Assembly (NCBI RefSeq): GCF_026000115.1
Contig: NZ_AP026867.1
Coordinates: forward strand, 5,731,001-5,795,000
Source of the DNA: Aureispira anguillae
GTDB taxonomy: Bacteria; Bacteroidota; Bacteroidia; Chitinophagales; Saprospiraceae
Direction: 5' to 3'
DNA: 64,000 bases
This document shows, in pieces, positions 55,240 through 64,000 of the stretch (position 1 is its first letter; every line of letters begins with the position of its first letter). Below the pieces are notes generated by a model. It ran no database searches. It had not been told where the DNA came from and saw nothing but the letters and a program-made list of their open reading frames with translations. A program made the position numbers and the translations under genes.

Positions 55240-56130
55240 TTATTTCTTTGCTTTGGGATGTGCTTGTTCGTACACCTTCTTAAGCTGTTCTATAGAATTA
55301 TGTGTATATATCTGTGTTGCGGCTAAACTAGCATGCCCTAATAGTTCTTTTATTGCATTGAGATCAGCGCCATTATTTGCCAAGTGCGTTGCAAATGAAT
55401 GCCTTAAAACATGCGGGCTCTTTTTCTTTGCAGTTGTAACTAAGGACAAATACTTTTTTACTTTATTATAAACAAATTTAGGATACATTGCCCTGCCTTT
55501 GTCTGTCACTAAAACCACTTTTCCATCTTGATTTTCAAAAGTCGATTTTAATACCGTTTGATAGCGCAACAAAGTCTGTTGGAGCGCCTTACCAAAAGGA
55601 ATCAATCGTACCTTATTTCCTTTTCCTTCTACCCTAAAACACTTGTTTTCAAAATCAATATCGTCCCATTCTAATCGAATAATTTCACTGCGTCGCATTC
55701 CTGTTACGTACAAGATTTCTAATATTAAGTAATCCCTTAAGCCTTCAAATCCATCAGGAAAAACAATAGTAGTTTGAAATTTTTCCAATTGCCCTTTTTC
55801 GACAAAAGCGGGCAATCGCTCTGCTTTTTTAGGCAATAAAACCGCAGGGAAAGACATGTTAGAAATTGCTGCTGTCTTTAATAAAAATTTATGATAGGTT
55901 TTAAGAGAAGAAACTTTCCGATGAATGGACGTTGCACTTAAATTTTGTTGCATCAATTGCACCACCCACGAGCGCAAATGTATCGATTTGATATTGGTCC
56001 ATTCTACCAATTCATATTGGAGCGCAATATAATCCATAAATTGCTTCAGATCTCGTTCATAAGCTGCAATTGTATGCCTAGAATATCTCCTTTCGTATTC
56101 TAGATAATTCAAAAAGGTGCTTAGTTCCAT
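55240..56130 (-). CDS. xerC: Tyrosine recombinase, XerC/XerD-type
   Basis: XerC/D recombinases resolve chromosome dimers at dif. The 296-residue product has the N-terminal SAM-like core-binding domain (about 1-85) and the catalytic domain with the RKHRH/Y set: Arg146 (TGMRRSE), Lys near KGNKVRLIPFG, His240 and Arg243 (PHVLRHSF), His266 (LGHASL) and Tyr275 (IYTH). Its length is normal. Whether it is XerC or XerD cannot be decided from one gene. In many Bacteroidota it sits next to hpf; here it is elsewhere. Confidence 0.9.
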   Translation of the reverse strand: MELSTFLNYLEYERRYSRHTIAAYERDLKQFMDYIALQYELVEWTNIKSIHLRSWVVQLMQQNLSATSIHRKVSSLKTYHKFLLKTAAISNMSFPAVLLPKKAERLPAFVEKGQLEKFQTTIVFPDGFEGLRDYLILEILYVTGMRRSEIIRLEWDDIDFENKCFRVEGKGNKVRLIPFGKALQQTLLRYQTVLKSTFENQDGKVVLVTDKGRAMYPKFVYNKVKKYLSLVTTAKKKSPHVLRHSFATHLANNGADLNAIKELLGHASLAATQIYTHNSIEQLKKVYEQAHPKAKK

Positions 56131-56151
56131 AATTTTTGTAAAATAATCCCC

Positions 56152-56266
56152 TTATCAATTGATTATTAATTCGCTAGAAATCACGTAGGCTCTAGTTTGG
56201 TGTCTTAGGTCTAGCATCGCAGATACCTACGTAGTAGCAACCTAGCTAATTGTATTAAATTGATAA
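56152..56266. repeat. Inverted-repeat element between xerC and the MerR gene
   Basis: The outer arms TTATCAATT / AATTGATAA (56152-56160 and 56258-56266) extend imperfectly toward CTAG on both sides. An inner repeat ACGTAGG / CCTACGT lies at 56183-56189 and 56226-56232. The right arm contains the 16-mer TGTATTAAATTGATAA (56251-56266), identical to 9332-9347 in the 9.3-kb element. No coding frame occurs. It is another candidate small palindromic element; AT-rich chance matches must be excluded. Confidence 0.45.
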
Positions 56267-56315
56267 AACGAACAAATTAACTGCAAAAATATAGCTTTTG
56301 GGAACAAAAGGAAAG

Positions 56316-57194
56316 TTAGCTGGAAAAGAATTTGATTAGTTCATTCAAATCCTCCAAAATAGTGATATTATCTGGAGTGCCAGGAATTTTTGGAGTATGC
56401 TGAAAGCCAGAGATTAATAAATGTGGCGCATTCATTCCTTTGCATAAGCGGCGAATATAACACTCTGGAACATAACACTTGTGTCGTTCTGATATAATGG
56501 TATAAATATAGTTGGGTTGGTGGATGGATGCCGCCAGTTGAAGATCTTCGATTCCTACTTTTGTACCTAAATAGACAACCTCAACATTGCGTTTTTTGAG
56601 CAGATATTCGACAAAGATAAGATACAACTCCTGCTGATCTCCCTCAGGCAAATAAAGCAATACCTTCTTTTTTTCCCCAGAAGTTTTAATATTGATTTTG
56701 CTAATCGCAGTAAGAATTTTTCTCCGAATCACACAACTAGCAAATTGTTCGTGCATGGCACTAATAGACCCTGTTAACCAAAGCAAGCTTGCTTTTTCTA
56801 GAAATGGAACCAAAACATTCAAGATGGTATCCTCTACCCCATCTCGCTCAAAACAAGTACTGAGCAAGCCACAAATTTTGCGCCCATCCAGCTCCATCAT
56901 AGCCATTGCCAAGTTTTGAAAATTGTCCGTATGCTCTACATTAGTTTTTGATAAATGATCCACCTGTTTAGCAATCTCTTCTTGGGTCATTTTTGCAATC
57001 TTAGAGATACGTATCCCCTTTCGATTTAGAAAGGCAATATTCATCAAAAATTTTAGATCCTTATCTGTATAATAACGAATATTGGAAGCCGTTCGCTTAG
57101 GTTCTATAATACTATAACGCTGCTCCCATATTCGTATGGTATGGGCTTTTATACCCGAAAGTTTTGCTAAATCACGAATGGAATAATTTGCCAA
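56316..57194 (-). CDS. MerR-family regulator with a degenerate B12-binding-like domain
   Basis: The protein has 292 residues. It starts at a TTG (57192-57194), because an in-frame stop lies just upstream and the family opening MANYSIRDLAKLSGIKAHTI matches exactly from there. The MerR DNA-binding helix-turn-helix and wing cover about 1-70 (TIRIWEQRYSIIEPKRTA). The C-terminal half resembles the cobalamin-binding regulators (LitR/CarH-like). The usual W-x9-EH motif is WLTGSISAMHEQF, with Gln in place of His, and the usual GELHELGL-type B12-ligand motif is LPEGDQQELYL, with Gln in place of His and Tyr in place of Gly. It probably does not bind cobalamin. The target genes are unknown. Confidence 0.85.
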   Translation of the reverse strand: MANYSIRDLAKLSGIKAHTIRIWEQRYSIIEPKRTASNIRYYTDKDLKFLMNIAFLNRKGIRISKIAKMTQEEIAKQVDHLSKTNVEHTDNFQNLAMAMMELDGRKICGLLSTCFERDGVEDTILNVLVPFLEKASLLWLTGSISAMHEQFASCVIRRKILTAISKINIKTSGEKKKVLLYLPEGDQQELYLIFVEYLLKKRNVEVVYLGTKVGIEDLQLAASIHQPNYIYTIISERHKCYVPECYIRRLCKGMNAPHLLISGFQHTPKIPGTPDNITILEDLNELIKFFSS

Positions 57195-57432
57195 GGGAAC
57201 TCATTTTATCCTACTTCTCAACTCTACAGTTTGTTACGCCTAACAATCCAACAAGCCGTTAACCCTTAATAATCAACACCCTAACAAAACAAAAAGGTCA
57301 AAATTCACCCAATAGTATTTGAAGCATACCACATTTTATTAGCGGCTAATAGAAGATATTTTAATAGAATGATTAAGGAGATAAAAATTCGAAGTATTTC
57401 ATTTAAACATTAATTAAAAAGATGCTCACATT

Positions 57433-57482
57433 GTAACAAAAAATCAGCTAAAGAGTTCACTCTAAAGCTGATTTTTTGTTAT
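57433..57482 (-). terminator. Strong terminator after clpB
   Basis: A 15-bp perfect stem, extended by one more pair and one wobble (57433-57449 and 57466-57482), lies immediately after the clpB stop codon at 57488, with a poly-U half of the stem on the minus strand. The rest of 57195-57432 shows no gene and no clear promoter consensus. Confidence 0.85.
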
Positions 57483-57487
57483 AAAAG

Positions 57488-60121
57488 TTATTTTTTGGCA
57501 ACTTCTTGCACCTTTTTATTCTTAAAGATCAATTTTTTACTTTTATCTACATCTACATAAATAAGGTCACCTAGGTCAAACTCTCCAGAAAGTAAATGCT
57601 TAGAAAGTTCATTGTCTACCTCTCTCTGCAAGACACGTTTCATAGGTCTAGCTCCATATTGAGGTTCGTAACCTTTTTCAGCCAAAAGCTCAATTGCTTT
57701 AGGAGATAATTCAATATCATACCCTTGACGTTTAACCCTTTTCTTTGTAGACTTAAACATCAATAACATGATTTTTTTGATCTCCTCTCTATTTAACGGG
57801 GTAAACATAACCTGCTCATCAATACGATTGAGAAACTCTGGGCGCATATGATCTTTTAGGGCTTCAACAACATCATCTTGTGTAGCATCAATAATTTCTT
57901 GACGTTTTTTGTCGTCTACATCGTCCAGACCATCAAAGTTTTCATAGATAATATTAGACCCCATATTCGTTGTCATAATGATTATCGTGTTTTTAAAATC
58001 AGCTACACGACCTTTATTATCTGTTAATCGTCCATCGTCCAATACTTGCAATAAAATATTAAAAGTATCAGGATGTGCTTTTTCTATTTCATCCAACAAA
58101 ACGATAGAATATGGTTTTTCTCGAACAGCATTGGTCAACTGACCGCCCTCTTCATAACCTACATAACCAGGAGGAGGACCAACCAAACGAGCAACCGCAT
58201 GTTTTTCCATGTATTCACTCATATCCAAGCGGGTGATCGCATTTTCATCATTAAACAAGAACTCTGCTAATGCTTTGGCTAATTCCGTTTTACCAACTCC
58301 TGTTGTTCCCATAAAAATAAAAGAACCAATTGGTTTTTTGGTGTCTTGAAGCCCAGATCGGCTTCGACGAACAGCATCAGAAACAGCCTTAACCGCTGCA
58401 ACCTGCCCAATCAATCGCTCACCTATTTTGGTTTCCATATTCAGCAATTTCTCCCGTTCACTCTCCATCATTTTACTAACAGGAATGCCAGTCCATCGAG
58501 AAACAACATCTGCAACATCTCCTTCGTCAACCTCTCCATCCGTCATACGTTTATCAGGAGCCAAAGTATCTAAATCAGCTTCTGCATTTTTTAAAATTTC
58601 CTCTTGTTCTTTTATTTTTCCATACTCTAACTCTGCCACCTTTGCATAATCCCCATTGCGTCGAGCTTCCTCTGCCTCTACTCTAAAGGACTCCATCACC
58701 TCCTTACAACTCTGAATAATATTGATCAACTCTTTTTCTGATTCCCAAGCACTCTTCATTTCGATAAGCTCTTCAGAAATTTCAGCAATTTCTTTATTAA
58801 TAGCACCTAATTTACTCTTAGTGCCATCTCGCTTAACCACCTCTCTTTCGATTTCTAACTGTCTTTTCTTACGATCCAAAGCATCCAATTCTTCAGGAAC
58901 TGAATTTAATTCTAGTCTTAATTTAGCTGCCGCTTCATCAATCAAATCAATTGCTTTATCAGGCAAAGCCCGATCGCTCACATAACGTTGAGACATTTCA
59001 GCTGCCGCAATTAATGCACTATCCAAAATTCGAACTTTATGATGCGTTTCGTAACGATCCCTCAATCCTCTCAAAATAGCGATTGTTTCAGCGATAGAAG
59101 GTTCTTCTACCTTAACCTTTTGAAAACGGCGTTCTAGTGCCTTATCTTTTTCTATATATTTTCTATATTCATCTAAGGTAGTAGCCCCTATTGTTCTCAA
59201 TTCACCTCGTGCCAAAGCAGGCTTTAAAATATTGGCAGCATCCATACCTCCACCGCCACCACCAGCACCAACTAAAGTATGTATTTCATCAATAAATAAA
59301 ATAACATCATCCGAAGTTGTCACCTCTTTCACAACTCCTTTTAAGCGTTCTTCAAACTCACCTTTATATTTTGCTCCTGCCACTAAAGCAGCCATATCTA
59401 GAGAAAAAAGTGTTTTACCTTGTAGGTTATCAGGAATATCATTGTCTACAATACGCCAAGCCAAACCTTCCACGATCGCTGTTTTACCGACACCAGCCTC
59501 TCCTATAATAATTGGGTTGTTTTTCTTTCGTCTAGAAAGGATATGTAGAATTCTTCTAATTTCTTCATCTCGCCCAATAATACGGTCAAGTTTGCCCGTT
59601 CTGGCACGCTCATTTAAATTAACAGCATATTTATTAAGGGCATCAAATTCGTTTTCTCCTGTTGGAGAACTAACATTTTTACCTTTTCTCAACTCTTTGA
59701 TTGCTGCGCCAAGATCTTTTTCATTGGTTCCCATAGAGGTCAGCAACTTAGCTGTTTTATCTGTTTTCACAGTAAATATTCCAGCAAGAATCATATCTAA
59801 AGCAACATACTCGTCTCCCAAATCCTTCGCTAAATTTTGAGCAGACTGGATAGCTTTGCTAGCATTTTTGGATAAATGACTTCCATGGTTGTTTCCACCA
59901 TAAACCTTAGGATAAGTCTCCATGATGAGTGATAACCTATTCGTCAACTCCCCTATGTCAATAGATAACTTTTTTAATAAATATAACACCACACTATCCT
60001 CAATATCCATCATCCCTTTCAACAAATGGGCTATTTGTACATCTTGTTGCTCTTTGGAGCGTACATATTCTTGAGCTTTAAGTATTGATTGGCGAGCCTT
60101 TTCAGTAAGTTTATCAAACAT
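57488..60121 (-). CDS. clpB: Clp-family AAA+ disaggregase, ClpB/ClpC-like
   Basis: The protein is a double-AAA+ chaperone that extracts or disaggregates proteins with ATP. The 877-residue product has an N-terminal Clp domain (1-145), Walker A motifs GEAGVGKTAIVEGL (NBD1) and GTTGVGKTELAKALA (NBD2), and sensor/Walker B motifs LFIDEIHTLVGAG and VLLDEIEKAHPD. The middle domain is shorter than in E. coli ClpB and has the charged helix (EELIEMKSAWESEKELINI). A ClpP-binding tripeptide loop was not checked. ClpB or the ClpC-like ATPase is therefore undecided. It is a single minus-strand gene. Confidence 0.88.
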   Translation of the reverse strand: MFDKLTEKARQSILKAQEYVRSKEQQDVQIAHLLKGMMDIEDSVVLYLLKKLSIDIGELTNRLSLIMETYPKVYGGNNHGSHLSKNASKAIQSAQNLAKDLGDEYVALDMILAGIFTVKTDKTAKLLTSMGTNEKDLGAAIKELRKGKNVSSPTGENEFDALNKYAVNLNERARTGKLDRIIGRDEEIRRILHILSRRKKNNPIIIGEAGVGKTAIVEGLAWRIVDNDIPDNLQGKTLFSLDMAALVAGAKYKGEFEERLKGVVKEVTTSDDVILFIDEIHTLVGAGGGGGGMDAANILKPALARGELRTIGATTLDEYRKYIEKDKALERRFQKVKVEEPSIAETIAILRGLRDRYETHHKVRILDSALIAAAEMSQRYVSDRALPDKAIDLIDEAAAKLRLELNSVPEELDALDRKKRQLEIEREVVKRDGTKSKLGAINKEIAEISEELIEMKSAWESEKELINIIQSCKEVMESFRVEAEEARRNGDYAKVAELEYGKIKEQEEILKNAEADLDTLAPDKRMTDGEVDEGDVADVVSRWTGIPVSKMMESEREKLLNMETKIGERLIGQVAAVKAVSDAVRRSRSGLQDTKKPIGSFIFMGTTGVGKTELAKALAEFLFNDENAITRLDMSEYMEKHAVARLVGPPPGYVGYEEGGQLTNAVREKPYSIVLLDEIEKAHPDTFNILLQVLDDGRLTDNKGRVADFKNTIIIMTTNMGSNIIYENFDGLDDVDDKKRQEIIDATQDDVVEALKDHMRPEFLNRIDEQVMFTPLNREEIKKIMLLMFKSTKKRVKRQGYDIELSPKAIELLAEKGYEPQYGARPMKRVLQREVDNELSKHLLSGEFDLGDLIYVDVDKSKKLIFKNKKVQEVAKK

Positions 60122-60375
60122 TATTTATTGGGTGGTTTAATGGTGTTTAAGTAATCTACTTCTCACCTTATCATTTATAATTTTTTAAATCGTATCAACT
60201 AATAAATGCTCAAAATGCATTAAAAGTTCTTGTAACATGAAAAATAGTAGAATTTCGTAGGATTTCAAAAAATTAAACTAGTTTTGATTTCCCTTTCTTT
60301 CGTTTCTGTACAAATCTTAAGATGAGACTATAATTATTTAACTAGCTATCAGTTAGCGAAACGTACAGTAGCTCT

Positions 60376-60846
60376 TTACGCTCTTTCTATAATGATTTTT
60401 TTTATCAAAGCAATTTGTCCCAAATGATAATGAAGATGTTCAATGATTCCTTGAAGATTTCTATAATAGATCCCGTATTTTTTGTCCACAAAATCTTCCC
60501 AAAGTTTATCTTCTGGTAATTTTTCAATCAAATCAGCGAACTTCTTAGCATTCTTCCAACCTTCATTTTGCAAGGCTTCCCAATCCTTTTGAGATAAGAT
60601 CGGAGGATGATTAAAACTGTATTCATCCTTAGAATCAAGAACACCTCCTTCTAATACAATTGAGACAGTACGTACATAATAGTTCATATGATAGGTAAGT
60701 GTTGCTATCGTATTAAAAGAATAAACCTGAGTAGTTGCTTGTTCCCAAGTTAGGTCTTTTAAGGTATCCATTAGATTTGATGTTGTCCAGTTTCCTCCAA
60801 AATAGACCTCTCTTAAATGTTTGGCTATCTGTCTTGTTACATTCAT
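60376..60846 (-). CDS. DinB family protein
   Basis: The 156-residue product has the DinB four-helix bundle pattern, with metal His candidates in TYHMNYYVRTVS (about residue 53) and the C-terminal HLHYHLGQIALIKK pair. It is a distant relative of the other DinB protein at 52779. It is a stand-alone gene; the substrate is unknown. Confidence 0.78.
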   Translation of the reverse strand: MNVTRQIAKHLREVYFGGNWTTSNLMDTLKDLTWEQATTQVYSFNTIATLTYHMNYYVRTVSIVLEGGVLDSKDEYSFNHPPILSQKDWEALQNEGWKNAKKFADLIEKLPEDKLWEDFVDKKYGIYYRNLQGIIEHLHYHLGQIALIKKIIIERA

Positions 60847-61031
60847 CGTCTGAGTTTATTTAAACATTAAGAAATCTTATAATAAGTATGAATTGAAAAT
60901 ACTTAACACTTCACTATTTTTGAGTGAAGCAATGTTATAATTTATACAAAATAATCTAAATACCTAACAATCAATCCTTATTCCCACAATAATAACTAAC
61001 CTTAATAAACTTTGCTCAGGTAATAACAAAA

Positions 61032-61071
61032 AAAAGGAGTGATAAAATCCTAAGATTCTATCACTCCTTTT
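61032..61071 (-). terminator. Terminator of the rRNA operon
   Basis: An 18-bp stem with one mismatch (61032-61049 and 61054-61071) lies downstream of the 5S gene on the minus strand and is followed by a run of eight T on the minus strand. This matches an intrinsic terminator closing the rRNA transcript. Confidence 0.85.
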
Positions 61072-61136
61072 ATATTTATTATGGTGCTTTGACCATTTAT
61101 GTTCTAATTAAACAACTTGAAGATTAAAAAAAAAAG

Positions 61137-61245
61137 AAGGCGGTGACCTACTCTCCCACCCTAGGGCAGTACCATCGGCGCTGAAGGACTTTACTTCTTT
61201 GTTCGGAATGGTGAAAGGTGTCTCCCCTTCGCTATTGCCGCCTAC
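61137..61245 (-). rRNA. rrf: 5S ribosomal RNA
   Basis: The minus strand reads TAGGCGGCAATAGCGAAGGGG and continues to CACCGCCTTC, with the usual 5S helix I complement (GGCGG at both ends). The conserved CCATTCCGAACAAAGAAGTAA and the later GGGTGGGAGAGTAGG are typical. The exact ends are uncertain by a few bases. It lies about 140 bp after the 23S 3' end. Confidence 0.93.
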
Positions 61246-61387
61246 TATTCTTTGTCTTTTCAGACTACTCTTCTCGTTCTTTATCAGAACGCTATTTCTT
61301 TATTAACATACTTTGGAGAAAAAACTTCAGCTCTTAGATAAATTTCTTGTATCTATTATTTTTTCTTCTATTTCTTTAAAAAAAATA

Positions 61388-64000
<2,613 letters not shown>

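Noticed and set aside
59232..59840. Long (202-codon) plus-strand frame opposite clpB
   Set aside because: It is antisense to well-conserved clpB motifs, and the Ser/Pro-rich content reflects the reverse complement of clpB codons.

Overview
The window is chromosomal DNA from a member of the Bacteroidota. The evidence is the AT-rich composition, start-codon regions without strong Shine-Dalgarno sequences, several -7 boxes of the TAnnTTTG type used by the Bacteroidota primary sigma factor, the mutY-ssb-gldE-gldD synteny of gliding Bacteroidota, many SPII lipoproteins, and protein variants such as TTG-started MerR and CNNM proteins. The gene content fits the Saprospiria (Aureispira-like), but that placement is an inference from general resemblance and was not tested. 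No prophage, CRISPR array or complete insertion sequence was seen.

Bases 1-8065 (minus strand) are the translation/transcription superoperon: tRNA-Thr(TGT), tRNA-Tyr, tRNA-Gly, tRNA-Thr(GGT), tuf, tRNA-Trp, secE, nusG, rplK, rplA, rplJ, rplL and rpoB (cut by the window edge). A textbook Bacteroidota promoter lies in front of it and hpf lies just upstream. Bases 8.6-24.9 kb are mostly plus strand: lptC, a periplasmic amidase (minus), popT-aroE, proline dehydrogenase, an outer-membrane barrel, lysS (minus), an S9 peptidase, a lipoprotein with a zinc-protease motif plus a companion lipoprotein and a relic of a second copy, and an M19 dipeptidase. Bases 25-30 kb (minus) hold a GH16-like lipoprotein, serC, an unknown secreted protein and a glycosyltransferase. 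Bases 30.3-34.4 kb (plus) hold a CNNM/CorC protein, a YbjN-PspA pair and a lipoprotein serpin.

Bases 34.5-40.5 kb (minus) carry rlmB, gldD, gldE, ssb, mutY and two small unknowns. A UvrD/PcrA helicase follows on plus. Bases 43-47.8 kb (minus) hold a type III polyketide synthase followed directly by a small DABB-fold protein, a FadL-like porin, and a secreted acidic/aromatic/Ser-Arg-rich protein. proS and a lipoprotein are on plus. Bases 50.4-56.1 kb (minus) form a run of secreted thioredoxin-fold proteins, a radical SAM/SPASM protein, DinB, two tandem secreted rhodaneses, a membrane protein and XerC. MerR-family regulator, clpB, a second DinB protein and the 5S and 23S rRNA genes (minus, 23S cut by the window end) complete the window.

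The item most worth following up is the type III PKS plus DABB pair, which is architecturally like the plant olivetol synthase/olivetolic acid cyclase pair. Also notable are several short inverted-repeat elements in intergenic DNA that resemble MITEs, the serpin, the rhodanese tandem, and a MerR regulator that has lost its expected cobalamin-binding residues.
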